Shown piece after piece: positions 9,103 to 17,309 of a stretch of 64,000 bases of DNA. Numbering within the stretch: position 1 is the first letter of the stretch; every line of letters begins with the position of its first letter. The stretch comes from DASRDS01 sp035569435 (GTDB lineage: Bacteria > Gemmatimonadota > Gemmatimonadetes > Gemmatimonadales > Gemmatimonadaceae). Under the pieces are notes generated by a model. It saw only the letters and a program-made list of their open reading frames with translations. It had not been told where the DNA came from and ran no database searches. Where the stretch lies: NCBI GenBank assembly GCA_035569435.1, contig DATMNB010000079.1, forward strand, positions 21,004 through 85,003. The letters run 5' to 3'. Position numbers and translations under genes: made by a program.

Positions 9103-9630
9103 GTGCGGATTGTCGCGGGTGAGTGGCGGGGGCGCGTGATCGCGGCGCCCAGCGGACGCGCGGTGCGGCCGACCACCGATCGCGTCCGGGAGGCGTGGAT
9201 GAGCATCGTGCAGGGGGATCTGCCGGGAGCGCGCGTCGTCGATCTGTGCGCGGGGTCGGGCGCGCTCGGCCTCGAAGCGCTCTCACGGGGTGCGGTGCAG
9301 GCGACGTTTGTGGACGATGGGCCGCGCGCCCTGCGCGTGCTGCAGCAGAACATCGACGCTCTCGGCGCCGCCGATCGCGCCCGCGTCGTGCGCGGCGACG
9401 CCGCGCGGTTTGCCGCCGGATTGCCGGCCCTGGCGTTCGACGTGGCCTTCGCTGATCCTCCCTACGCTACCAGCCTGGCTCGAGACATTGTCCAGCAGTG
9501 GTTGGACACGCCGTTCGCCCGCGTGCTGAGCGTCGAACACGCCTCGCGCGACGTGCTGCCCACCGGTGACGGCCGCCAGGGCGACACTCGGCGCTACGGC
9601 GACTCCTCCATCACTTTCTTCCGCTTATGA
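9103..9630 (+). CDS. rsmD: 16S rRNA (guanine966-N2)-methyltransferase RsmD
   Basis: RsmD methylates G966 of 16S rRNA during 30S assembly. The 175-residue protein starts at GTG 9103 with the family N-terminus RIVAGEWRGRVIAAPSG, followed by RPTTDRVREAW. The SAM-binding strand is DLCAGSGALGLEALSRGA, and the catalytic motif IV is DPPY. It begins 10 bases after recJ, and its stop overlaps coaD by 4 nt. The rsmD-coaD pair is one of the most conserved neighbour pairs in bacteria. Confidence 0.95.
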   Translation: MRIVAGEWRGRVIAAPSGRAVRPTTDRVREAWMSIVQGDLPGARVVDLCAGSGALGLEALSRGAVQATFVDDGPRALRVLQQNIDALGAADRARVVRGDAARFAAGLPALAFDVAFADPPYATSLARDIVQQWLDTPFARVLSVEHASRDVLPTGDGRQGDTRRYGDSSITFFRL

Positions 9631-10115
9631 CCTGTACCGCGGTCTACGCCGGCAGCTTCGACCCGATCACGCGCGGACACGAGGATCTCATGCGGCGGAG
9701 CCTCGGCTTCGTCGACCGCCTGGTCGTCGCCGTCGTCGCCAGCAACTCCTCCAAGCTGCCATTGTTCACCCTCGAGGAACGCATCGCGTTGGTCCGCGCC
9801 TCCGTCGCCGACGAGCCGCGGATCGATGTCCACGCGTTCACCGGTCTCCTCGTCGATTTTGCCGCCGCGCGCGGCGCCGGCATGCTCATTCGCGGACTGC
9901 GTGCCGTCAGCGACTTCGAGTACGAGTTCCAGATGGCCCTCATGAACCGCCATCTATCGGGTCGGCTCGAAACGGTGTTCATGGTCCCGTCGCTCGACAT
10001 GACGTACATCAGTTCGAGCATCGTGCGTGAGGTCGCGCGCTACCACGGCAACGTCGACGGGCTCGTGAGCCCGGCGGTGGCCGTGGCGCTCAGACAGAAG
10101 TATCCCAGCGCGTGA
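9627..10115 (+). CDS. coaD: Phosphopantetheine adenylyltransferase
   Basis: CoaD transfers AMP from ATP to 4'-phosphopantetheine, the penultimate step of coenzyme A synthesis. The 162-residue protein has the nucleotidyltransferase signature YAGSFDPITRGHEDLMRRS (with the GH of the HxGH-like site), RGLRAVSDFEYE, and SSSIVREVARYHG. All family motifs are intact and the length is standard. It is coupled to rsmD by a 4-nt overlap, and pta, which uses CoA, follows 7 bases later. Confidence 0.97.
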   Translation: MTCTAVYAGSFDPITRGHEDLMRRSLGFVDRLVVAVVASNSSKLPLFTLEERIALVRASVADEPRIDVHAFTGLLVDFAAARGAGMLIRGLRAVSDFEYEFQMALMNRHLSGRLETVFMVPSLDMTYISSSIVREVARYHGNVDGLVSPAVAVALRQKYPSA

Positions 10116-10122
10116 CGGTTGT

Positions 10123-11109
10123 TTGAGTTTTCTCGAGTCTGCCCGACTCCGGGCGGCGGCACAGCCACGGCGCATCGCATTCCCCGAGACGGGTGATCCG
10201 CGGACCCAGGCGGCCGTGACGGCCCTGGCGGGTGCGGGCACGGTGGTCCCCGTACTCCTGCGGGATCCGGATGGGGACTGGGCGCATCGTACCGGTCTCG
10301 AAACGATCGATCCACGCGAGCCTGAGCGTGCCGAGCGGACGATGGCGCTGCTGGCCGCCTCATCCCGCGCCCGGCGGGCGACGGCGGCGCAGCTGCGCGC
10401 GTTGGCCGAGACCCCGCTCTACTGTGCGGCGGCGATGCTGCGCGCGGGCGAGGTCGATGGGTCCGTGGCCGGCGCCGTGCACACTACGGCCGACGTCGTC
10501 CGGGCCGCGCTCACGCTGGTCGGGCTGGCGCCGGGGGTGGACACCGTGTCCAGCGCCTTTTACATGGTGTTTCCCGGACCACCAGAGTTCGTGCTGACCT
10601 TTGCGGACTGCGCGGTGGTCCCGCTGCCCAGCGTCGCGCAACTCGCCGACATCGGTGAATGGGCAGCCGACGATCGCGCGCGCATCGTCGGCGACACGCC
10701 CCGCGTGGCGTTCCTGTCCTTCTCGACCCACGGGAGCGCCGGTGGCGTGTCGGTCGAACGCGTCCGCCAGGCCGCGGAGCGCCTGGCCGAGCGCCGGCCC
10801 GACCTCGTGGTCGACGGGGAGCTCCAGGTCGATGCGGCGCTCGTGCCGCTGGTCGCGGCCCGAAAGGCGCACGGCAGTCCGGTGGCGGGTCAGGCCAACG
10901 TCTTGGTGTTCCCGTCGCTCGATGCCGGCAACATCGGGTACAAGCTCGTGCAGCGGCTGGCTGGCGCCGCGGCGATCGGGCCGATTCTGCAAGGACTGGC
11001 GCGGCCGTCGGCCGATCTCTCGCGCGGCGCCGCTCCCGATGACATTATCCATGTGGCCGCAATCACGGCGTTGCAGGCCCGAGTCGAACCGCTGGGAGAG
11101 CATACATGA
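10123..11109 (+). CDS. pta: Phosphate acetyltransferase
   Basis: This enzyme interconverts acetyl-CoA plus phosphate with acetyl phosphate plus CoA. The 328-residue protein is the catalytic PTA_PTB domain alone, without the DRTGG regulatory extension. Visible motifs are RIAFPETGD near the start, AGAVHTTADVVRAAL, FSTHGSA, DGELQVDAALVP, and NVLVFPSLDAGNIGYKLVQR. The start is TTG 10123, the first codon matching the family N-terminus. No acetate kinase gene is in the window. The stop overlaps the STAS gene by 4 nt, linking an acetyl-phosphate-forming enzyme to a partner-switching cassette. Confidence 0.93.
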   Translation: MSFLESARLRAAAQPRRIAFPETGDPRTQAAVTALAGAGTVVPVLLRDPDGDWAHRTGLETIDPREPERAERTMALLAASSRARRATAAQLRALAETPLYCAAAMLRAGEVDGSVAGAVHTTADVVRAALTLVGLAPGVDTVSSAFYMVFPGPPEFVLTFADCAVVPLPSVAQLADIGEWAADDRARIVGDTPRVAFLSFSTHGSAGGVSVERVRQAAERLAERRPDLVVDGELQVDAALVPLVAARKAHGSPVAGQANVLVFPSLDAGNIGYKLVQRLAGAAAIGPILQGLARPSADLSRGAAPDDIIHVAAITALQARVEPLGEHT

Positions 11110-11438
11110 GCTTCACGATCACGAAGCAGGGAGAGGTCGTAGTGGTCGATGTCGAGGGGCAACTCATCGTCGGGAACCGCCAGGAACTGAAGCAGAAAGT
11201 CCTGGACGAGCTGGAAAAGGGCGAGCGCAAGTTCCTGATCGATTTCAGCCGGACCGGCTACATCGACAGCTCGGGCCTGGGCGTGCTCGTGTCGCTGTCC
11301 AAGAAAATCCGTGAGCAGGGTGGGGAGCTCAGGCTCGCCAATCTGAACGACGATCTCAAGACGCTGTTCGAGTTGACCAAACTCGACACGCTCTTCCAGA
11401 TCGCTGATACGCGCGAGCGCGGCCTACAGAGTTTGTGA
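11106..11438 (+). CDS. STAS-domain anti-sigma-factor antagonist
   Basis: This 110-residue single-domain protein resembles SpoIIAA/RsbV. The phosphoacceptor motif YIDSSGLGVLVSL is intact, with Ser56 as the expected phosphorylated residue. In the family, the dephosphorylated form captures the HATPase kinase encoded next door; phosphorylation by that kinase releases it. It is coupled to pta by 4 nt and lies 4 bases before the kinase gene. Confidence 0.92.
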   Translation: MSFTITKQGEVVVVDVEGQLIVGNRQELKQKVLDELEKGERKFLIDFSRTGYIDSSGLGVLVSLSKKIREQGGELRLANLNDDLKTLFELTKLDTLFQIADTRERGLQSL

Positions 11439-11442
11439 TGCC

Positions 11443-11883
11443 ATGAGGGGCCAGGCCCCGCTGGACTTCGTGCGCGTGGTGATCGAGCTCGAGGTCGCGA
11501 GCGATGTCCGGCACATCGAGCGGATCGTGGCGATGATCAGTCGCCAGGTCGCCGACCTGAATTTCCCCGCGCACGTCTGCTCGTTCAACGTGCCGGTCGC
11601 GTTGAGCGAGGCGCTGTCCAACGCCATGCTGCGGGGCAATGGCGACGACCACGCGAAACGCGTGCGCGTGCGCGCGGCCATCGATGCGGTCCAACTGGTC
11701 CTCGAGGTGTCCGACGAGGGGGGTGGGTTCGATCTGGAGGGCTATACCAGCGACCCGACCACGCCGGAGAACATCCACCGCGAGGACGGCCGCGGGCTGT
11801 ATCTCATGCGGCGACTCATGGACCGGGTGGAACGGTTCACCGACGGCGGCAACGTCGTCCGTCTCACGCTCCGCCGGCCGTGA
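11443..11883 (+). CDS. Serine-protein kinase of the RsbW/SpoIIAB type (anti-sigma factor)
   Basis: This 146-residue GHKL ATPase has the N-box LSEALSNAMLRGNG, the G1 box VSDEGGGFD, and a G2-like DGRGLYLMRRLMD. Such proteins bind a sigma factor or another target when free, and phosphorylate the STAS partner when bound to it. It lies between its probable antagonist (upstream) and a PP2C phosphatase (downstream). No sigma-B/F-type gene is in the window, so the controlled target is unknown. Confidence 0.9.
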   Translation: MRGQAPLDFVRVVIELEVASDVRHIERIVAMISRQVADLNFPAHVCSFNVPVALSEALSNAMLRGNGDDHAKRVRVRAAIDAVQLVLEVSDEGGGFDLEGYTSDPTTPENIHREDGRGLYLMRRLMDRVERFTDGGNVVRLTLRRP

Positions 11884-11901
11884 GAGCGCTGTGAGCGCGC
11901 T

Positions 11902-13503
11902 GTGAGAGAACAGGACCTGGGTGTGGTCCTGGCGGCGTTCCAGGATGCGACAGGCTGCGCCGCGGCGGTGTGGATTCAGTCCGACCCATCGCGGTCGCTC
12001 ATCCGCGTGGCGTCAGCGCCGCTCGACAGCGCGCCGCCCGCGCCCGGCGAGCTGCCCCTCGGTCCCGATCCGGCGCGCATCGACACCGCCGCCGGTCCCT
12101 GCCTGGCCGTCCGCGTCCATACCGTGAAGCGGGCCTGGCTGGTCGTGGGGCCGTGTGGCGCGAGCGAGCTGCCGATCGACAAGCTGCTGCGTTTTCTCGT
12201 CCCGGTCGTGGGACAGTTCCTGCAGACGGGACTCGAGGTGGAACAGGCGGCCACTGAGCTTGCCGAGCGCTACGAAGAGATCAACCTGCTGTACACAATC
12301 AGCGAGATCCTGGGCCGGACGGTGCGCCTCGAGGAGACGGCGAGCACGATTCTCACGGAGATCTCGGAAACGGTCGGCGCCCGCCGCGCCTCGATCCTGG
12401 TCCACGACCGCGTCACCGACACCCTCCAGGTCGTGGCGGCGCTCGGCGTCCGGCCGGAGGATGCGCCGCCGATCGCCGCCGATGACCCGTGCAGCGTCTC
12501 GGCGCGCGTGTTCCGCACGCGGCACCCGGCCATTGTCGATGGCGGTGACATGGCGTGCGATGCGGAAGTGCTGTATCGGCGTGGCGCCATGCTCTCTGTG
12601 CCGATCATGTGGACCGCGCCCGATGGCGGCCAGCCGCTGGGCGTCGTCAATCTGTCGGACCGGCGGTCCGGACAGCCGTTCAGCGCCGGCGACCAGAAGC
12701 TCGTTGCCGCCATCGCCACGCAGATCGGCACGGCGATCCAGAACGCGCGGCTTGTCCGCGCCTCGCTGGCCCAGCAACGGCTCGTGCAGGAGATGCAGTT
12801 GGCGCATGACTTGCAACTGCGCCTCCTGCCGCCCAGTGGCGTCGTGGCCCCGGACGCGGAGGTCGCGGCGCGCATCGCGCCGGCCGATAGCGTGGGTGGT
12901 GACTTCTACAATCTGTTCAAGCTCGGGACCTGTTGTACGGGAGCCATGATCGGCGATGTGTCGAGCCACGGCTACCGCGCCGCCCTCATCATGGCCCTCA
13001 CCATGAGCGCGTCGGCGATCCACGCCCAGTCGACGACGGAGCCGAGCGAAGCACTCCACGCGTTGCTGCTGTCCCTCAAAGATGAGTTGACGAGCACCGA
13101 GATGTTCATCACGGTGTTCTACGGGGTTGTCGATCGCACTCGGGGGGAGCTCCGCTACGCCAACACCGGGCACCCGCATGCGTTCGTGGTGCGGGCCGAT
13201 GGGACGTCCGAGCGACTCGCGGCGTTGGACCCGCCGCTCGGGATGGTCGACGCCGCCCCGCATGCGGCGTCCACGCGGTGGGCGCGCGGGGACGATCTGC
13301 TGGTGCTCTTCACCGATGGGGTGAGCGATGCCCGCAATCGTGCCGATGTCCGGCTTGGCGAGGAGCCTGTCGTCGACACGGTGCGGCGATATCGGACGCG
13401 TCCCACGGCGGAGATTATCGATCGGTTGTTCGAGACTGTTGCCGCCCACAGCGGCGATGTGCCGGCGCGCGACGATATGGCGCTGGTCGTCTTGCGGAGC
13501 TAG
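11902..13503 (+). CDS. GAF-domain PP2C-type serine phosphatase (RsbU/SpoIIE class)
   Basis: In this class the phosphatase reactivates the STAS antagonist. The 533-residue protein has a variable N-terminal region (1-125), a GAF domain (about 130-290), a short coiled linker (LVQEMQLAHDLQLRLLPP), and a SpoIIE phosphatase domain to the end. Metal-binding acidic motifs are present: ADSVGGDFY, IGDVSSHG (usually GDVSGHG), LFTDGVSDARN, and ARDDMALVV. No membrane segment is seen, so the GAF domain probably senses a cytoplasmic ligand. The GTG start 11902 follows a 19-base gap. Confidence 0.9.
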   Translation: MREQDLGVVLAAFQDATGCAAAVWIQSDPSRSLIRVASAPLDSAPPAPGELPLGPDPARIDTAAGPCLAVRVHTVKRAWLVVGPCGASELPIDKLLRFLVPVVGQFLQTGLEVEQAATELAERYEEINLLYTISEILGRTVRLEETASTILTEISETVGARRASILVHDRVTDTLQVVAALGVRPEDAPPIAADDPCSVSARVFRTRHPAIVDGGDMACDAEVLYRRGAMLSVPIMWTAPDGGQPLGVVNLSDRRSGQPFSAGDQKLVAAIATQIGTAIQNARLVRASLAQQRLVQEMQLAHDLQLRLLPPSGVVAPDAEVAARIAPADSVGGDFYNLFKLGTCCTGAMIGDVSSHGYRAALIMALTMSASAIHAQSTTEPSEALHALLLSLKDELTSTEMFITVFYGVVDRTRGELRYANTGHPHAFVVRADGTSERLAALDPPLGMVDAAPHAASTRWARGDDLLVLFTDGVSDARNRADVRLGEEPVVDTVRRYRTRPTAEIIDRLFETVAAHSGDVPARDDMALVVLRS

Positions 13504-14292
13504 GTGGAATACCCGCGGCCTCGGAAGCGACTTGGCCAGCACTTTCTCACGGACCGTGGCGTGTTGGCGCGGATCGCCGATGCTCTCTCACTGTCCGGCA
13601 CCGAGACCGTCGTTGAAATCGGCCCTGGGCGTGGCGCGCTGACCGAGTTGCTCGCCTCGCGGGCAGCCCGCGTGGTGGCGGTCGAGTTGGACGGCACGCT
13701 GGCTGGCCTGCTCAGGGTGCAGTACGCACTCGATCCGCGCGTGACGATCGTGGAGCGTGACATCCTCGACGTCCGGCCTGCGGAGGTGGCGGGGACGGAC
13801 GACTATGTGCTGGCCGGGAACGTCCCCTATTACATCACGACGCCGATCCTCTTTCACGTGCTGCGGCCGCCCGCGCCAACGCGGGCGGTCTTTCTGGTGC
13901 AGCGCGAGGTCGCCGAACGGGTGGTGTCGCCACCCGGTTCCAAGGTGTATGGAGCGCTATCGGTCAACGTCCAAGCGGTGGCGGACGCGCAGATCCTGTT
14001 TACGGTCCCGCCGCGCGCGTTCAACCCTCCACCAACGGTGGAGTCGTCGGTCCTGATGGTGACGCCACGCGCCAATCCCCTGGTGGTCGAGGATGGATTT
14101 TCCGAGTGGGTCGTGGCGCTGTTCGGGCTGCGGCGCAAGCAGATGGGCCGCATTCTGCGGACCGTGTGGCGGCTCGACGCGCCACGGGCTGAAGGGCTGC
14201 TGGCGCAAGCTGGCATCCCAGCCGACCGACGGCCGGAGACGTTGAGCCCCGAGGCGCTGGCCGGACTCTATCGCTTGTGGGCCAAGGCGTAG
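13504..14292 (+). CDS. rsmA: 16S rRNA (adenine1518/1519-N6)-dimethyltransferase
   Basis: RsmA (KsgA) dimethylates two adenines in the 3' hairpin of 16S rRNA. The 262-residue protein starts at GTG 13504, the base after the phosphatase stop, with the family opening RPRKRLGQHFLTDRGVLARI. The SAM motif is VVEIGPGRGALTELLA, and the catalytic NVPYYITTPI (NxPY) is present. The C-terminal helical domain is complete. Its 3' end overlaps rex on the other strand by 25 bases. Confidence 0.96.
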   Translation: MEYPRPRKRLGQHFLTDRGVLARIADALSLSGTETVVEIGPGRGALTELLASRAARVVAVELDGTLAGLLRVQYALDPRVTIVERDILDVRPAEVAGTDDYVLAGNVPYYITTPILFHVLRPPAPTRAVFLVQREVAERVVSPPGSKVYGALSVNVQAVADAQILFTVPPRAFNPPPTVESSVLMVTPRANPLVVEDGFSEWVVALFGLRRKQMGRILRTVWRLDAPRAEGLLAQAGIPADRRPETLSPEALAGLYRLWAKA

Positions 14293-14894
14293 GAGAGCCC
14301 TTCCAGCTCGAGCGCCATGTTGACCGTCTTGACGGTCACCGAGTCGGGGACACGGAGCGGTGTGGGCGCGAAGTTCAGAATCGCCCGAATGCCCGCTCGC
14401 ACGACGTGGTCGGCCGTGGCTTGGGCCGTGTCGGCCGGGATGGCCAGGACGGCGATGTCGGGTTTTTCGCGCGAGGCGTCCCGGCCGAGGTGGGCCACGT
14501 CGCGGATTGGATGCCCGTCCCAGCTGCGGCCGATCTTTTCGGCGTCATTGTCGTAGACGCCGACGATCCGAAACCCGTGCTGGCTGAATCCGGGGTAGTG
14601 GGCGAGCGCGGAGCCGATGCGGCCGGCGCCGATGATGACGACGCGCCACTCGCGCTCGAGTCCGAGGATGTCGCGGAGCCGTTCGACGAGGTCGGGGATG
14701 GGATAGCCCAAGCCGCGTTTGCCAAACGACCCGAACGACGAGAGATCCTTGCGGACCTGCGCCGACGTGGTGCCGCCGAGCGCCGCCAGGGTGTCGCTGG
14801 AGATCGTGCGGAGTCCGCGTCCGAGCGCCTCCTCCACGAATCGGAGGTAGAGCGACAGTCGGCGGACCGTCGAGTCGGCGATGTGCTTCGGCAC
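14268..14894 (-). CDS. rex: Redox-sensing transcriptional repressor Rex
   Basis: Rex represses fermentation and respiration genes and leaves DNA when NADH rises. The 208-residue protein has the N-terminal winged helix (TVRRLSLYLRFVEEAL, then ALGGTTSAQVRKDLSSFGSFGKRGLGY) and the Rossmann domain with GAGRIGSAL. The GTG start at 14894 gives the normal length. A perfect Rex operator lies 15 bases upstream of this start, which points to autoregulation. Confidence 0.95.
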   Translation of the reverse strand: MPKHIADSTVRRLSLYLRFVEEALGRGLRTISSDTLAALGGTTSAQVRKDLSSFGSFGKRGLGYPIPDLVERLRDILGLEREWRVVIIGAGRIGSALAHYPGFSQHGFRIVGVYDNDAEKIGRSWDGHPIRDVAHLGRDASREKPDIAVLAIPADTAQATADHVVRAGIRAILNFAPTPLRVPDSVTVKTVNMALELEGLSYALAHKR

Positions 14895-14908
14895 GGCTGT
14901 CGAATAGG

Positions 14909-14928
14909 CTTGTGAATTGCTTCACAAG
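14909..14928. promoter_or_regulatory. Rex operator (ROP site)
   Basis: CTTGTGAA-TTGC-TTCACAAG is a perfect 8-bp inverted repeat with a 4-base spacer. It matches the known Rex consensus TTGTGAA-N4-TTCACAA exactly. It lies 15 bases before the rex start and 21 bases before the divergent exonuclease gene, so it may control both. Confidence 0.92.
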
Positions 14929-14948
14929 TTAGGGTCCGCGATTAAATT

Positions 14949-15686
14949 TTGCCCGTGGAGTTGACGCGAGACCGAGCCGCCGAGCTGCTCGCCGCCGGCC
15001 CGGCCGATTCGGTGGCGGTGGTGGCGTACGCGTGCGGCCTGTCGGGTGCCCCGGTGCCGGTCGCCGACCACATGGCGGCCGTGCTGCTCGACCACCCGCG
15101 GTTTTGCCGGCATCTTGACGGACGGTGGGGCCTGACGCCGACCTACGACGTGGCCCGCTCGACGACATACGCGGTCGTCGACGTCGAGACCACGGGCGGT
15201 CCCTTCCTGGCGGGGCATCGCATTACCGAGGTGGCGGTCGCCGTCGTCCGTGACGGGGCGATCCACGAGGTGTTCGAGACGCTGGTGAATCCCGAGCGGT
15301 CCATCCCGCCCTTTGTGTCGGCGTTGACCCATATTACCTGGGCCATGGTCCGCGACAAGCCGAGGTTTGCCGACATCCGCGACGACCTGCTGGCGGCGCT
15401 TCACAGAAAGGTGTTCGTGGCGCACAACGTGGCGTTCGACTGGAAGTTCGTGTCCGGGGAGATCGCGCGCGCCGGCGGACCGCCCCTCGCCGGACGGCGG
15501 CTCTGCACCGTGAAGCTCGCCCGGCGAGTCTTGCCCCAGCTCCGTCGCCGGTCCCTCGACCATCTGGCCCGACACTACGGCGTGCGCATCACGGCCCGCC
15601 ATCGCGCGGGGGGCGACGCGGTGGCGACGGCCGAGTGCTTGATTCGCATGCTCGGCGATGCCGCGGACCGGGGGATCGCCGTATGA
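14949..15686 (+). CDS. DEDDh 3'-5' exonuclease (DnaQ/epsilon-like)
   Basis: This 245-residue protein has an N-terminal helical segment of about 75 residues and then an RNase-T/DnaQ exonuclease domain. The DEDDh residues are visible: YAVVDVETTG (D and E), NVAFDWKF (D), and HRAGGDAVAT (H and D). Such proteins proofread or process 3' ends of DNA. The short helical N-terminal extension is reminiscent of the UvrC/DnaQ group, without a GIY-YIG domain. The start is TTG 14949; GTG 14955 is an alternative. Divergent from rex across the Rex operator. Confidence 0.82.
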   Translation: MPVELTRDRAAELLAAGPADSVAVVAYACGLSGAPVPVADHMAAVLLDHPRFCRHLDGRWGLTPTYDVARSTTYAVVDVETTGGPFLAGHRITEVAVAVVRDGAIHEVFETLVNPERSIPPFVSALTHITWAMVRDKPRFADIRDDLLAALHRKVFVAHNVAFDWKFVSGEIARAGGPPLAGRRLCTVKLARRVLPQLRRRSLDHLARHYGVRITARHRAGGDAVATAECLIRMLGDAADRGIAV

Positions 15687-15696
15687 CACGGGTCAT

Positions 15697-16572
15697 ATGA
15701 CCGTCCCGACGCCTTTGGTCGAGACCCGGCAGATCGGCCGCTTTCGCGTCCACGCCATCCAGGCCGGCGGCCAACTGCTCGACGGCGGCGCCATGTTCGG
15801 CATCGTCCCCAAGCCCCTCTGGGAAAAGCGCATCCCCGCCGATGCCCGGAACCGCATCCAGATGGGCATGCGGTGCCTGGTGATCGAGCACGATGTGGGG
15901 TTGATCCTCGTCGACACGGGTGCCGGCAACAAGGAGTCGGCCAAGTTCTACGACATCTATGGCATCGAGAACGCCTGCCCCGATGGCCGGACGGGGCTCG
16001 AGGCCGGCCTGGCGGCCTTGGGCCATACGCCCGATGACATTGCCTTGGTGATCGACAGCCACCTGCATTTCGATCACGGCGGTGGAAATACCTACCGCGA
16101 TGCCCAGGGAACGACGCGGCTGACGTTTCCTCGCGCGCGCTACATCGTGCAGGCGGGTGAGTACCACTATGCCACTCACACCAACGAGCGCACGGCCGGG
16201 AGCTACTTCGACCATAACTACGTGCCGGTGTACGAGGCTGGCCGCTTCGACTTGGTGGAGGGCGAGCGGGAGATCGTCACCGGGGTGCGCGTCGTACCGA
16301 CGCCGGGGCACACGCCGCACCATCAGAGCATCCGCATCGACGGCGGCGGCGAGGTGGGGTTTTTCCTGGGCGATCTCGTGCCGACAACAGCGCATTTGCC
16401 GTTGGCGTGGATCATGGGCTACGACGTGGAGCCCTTGGTCACGCTGGAAACGAAGCGGCGGACGTTGGCGCGGGCCGTGACCGAGGGGTGGCAGGTGGCA
16501 TTTTGCCATGACGCCACGACGGGGTGGGGGTGTCTGACCGAGGGCGAGAAGGGATACACCCTGTCGGCTTGA
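15697..16572 (+). CDS. Metallo-beta-lactamase-fold hydrolase
   Basis: This 291-residue hydrolase has the metal-binding motif SHLHFDHGGG, a later TPGHTPHHQS histidine, GDLVPTTAHLP, and CHDATTGWG near the end. The pattern agrees with the lactonase-like branch (AttM/quorum-quenching-like or arylsulfatase-like enzymes), but substrate cannot be assigned. ATG 15697 is 10 bases after the exonuclease stop. No signal peptide is visible, so it should be cytoplasmic. Confidence 0.85.
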   Translation: MTVPTPLVETRQIGRFRVHAIQAGGQLLDGGAMFGIVPKPLWEKRIPADARNRIQMGMRCLVIEHDVGLILVDTGAGNKESAKFYDIYGIENACPDGRTGLEAGLAALGHTPDDIALVIDSHLHFDHGGGNTYRDAQGTTRLTFPRARYIVQAGEYHYATHTNERTAGSYFDHNYVPVYEAGRFDLVEGEREIVTGVRVVPTPGHTPHHQSIRIDGGGEVGFFLGDLVPTTAHLPLAWIMGYDVEPLVTLETKRRTLARAVTEGWQVAFCHDATTGWGCLTEGEKGYTLSA

Positions 16573-16780
16573 CTATCCGGCCGGTTCGGCTAACTTTTGG
16601 TGGGACAATACGCTAAGTAGTCCGGCGTGGTGCCGGGCTCACCCTCCGGCCTCCGTGTGAGTGCTGTAGGAGTTCGTACCGAACGACGACGCCTGCTAGG
16701 TGGAGGTTGGTCGTCGCCGTGCGCGGACTCCGTTGGCTGGGGTTCGCGTTTTGTGTGTTCACTCTCGAGGGATTGGCGAC
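16573..16780 (+). promoter_or_regulatory. Leader region of the infC-rpmI-rplT operon
   Basis: This 208-base stretch between the hydrolase and infC holds no convincing gene. It contains a 7-bp inverted repeat (CGACGAC at 16684-16690 with GTCGTCG at 16710-16716). In several bacteria this leader is where L20 or IF3 controls the operon. That role is plausible here, but no known RNA motif can be confirmed by eye. Confidence 0.4.
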
Positions 16781-17296
16781 ATTCAGGACAACACCAAGCG
16801 GGTTCGCGTCAACCGGCAGATTCGCATCAGTCCGATCCGTGTCATCGCGGCGGACGGCAGCCAGTTGGGAATCATGGACGTCGATGCCGCGCTCAGTGCG
16901 GCGATCGAGCAGGGACTGGATCTGGTCGAGGTCGCACCGATGGCCCGGCCGCCCGTGGCCCGCATCATGGACTACGGCAAGTTCAAGTTCGAGCAGGCCA
17001 AGATGGCCCGGCAGGCCAAGAAGAAGCAGCACGTCATTCACCTGAAAGAGGTGAAGTACCGGCCGGGGATCGAGGACCATGATTTCGAGACCAAGACCCG
17101 CCACGCGCGCGAGTTTCTGCAGGATGGCAACAAGGTCAAGGTGACGATGATGTTCCGGGGACGGCAGATCGCGCACCCGGAGTTGGGCAAGGAAGTGGTG
17201 GATCGAGTGGCGGCGGCGCTGACGGACATCGCCAAGGTCGAGAGCGACGCCAAGCTCGAGGGCAAGTCGATGATCATGATACTGACTCCGAGATAG
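16781..17296 (+). CDS. infC: Translation initiation factor IF-3
   Basis: IF-3 binds the 30S subunit and checks the start codon and initiator tRNA. The protein has the IF3 N-domain (RVNRQIRISPIRVI, then GIMDVDAALSAAIEQGLDLV), a lysine-rich linker (YGKFKFEQAKMARQAKKKQ) and the C-domain ending in SMIMILTPR. I place the start at ATT 16781, preceded by GAGGGA (16767-16772) with an 8-base spacer; this gives 171 residues, the normal length. An ATG far upstream at 16700 would add 27 residues unlike any IF-3. A rare AUU start is the classic device for IF-3 autoregulation. Confidence 0.93.
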   Translation: MQDNTKRVRVNRQIRISPIRVIAADGSQLGIMDVDAALSAAIEQGLDLVEVAPMARPPVARIMDYGKFKFEQAKMARQAKKKQHVIHLKEVKYRPGIEDHDFETKTRHAREFLQDGNKVKVTMMFRGRQIAHPELGKEVVDRVAAALTDIAKVESDAKLEGKSMIMILTPR

Positions 17297-17309
17297 GACG
17301 GCTGTTTCG

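Noticed and set aside
6582..9353. 923-codon open frame on the minus strand opposite the zinc-ribbon gene, recJ and rsmD
   Set aside because: It is a by-product of high GC in the real genes. It covers three unrelated conserved genes, and its product is low-complexity Arg/His/Gly sequence without a fold.
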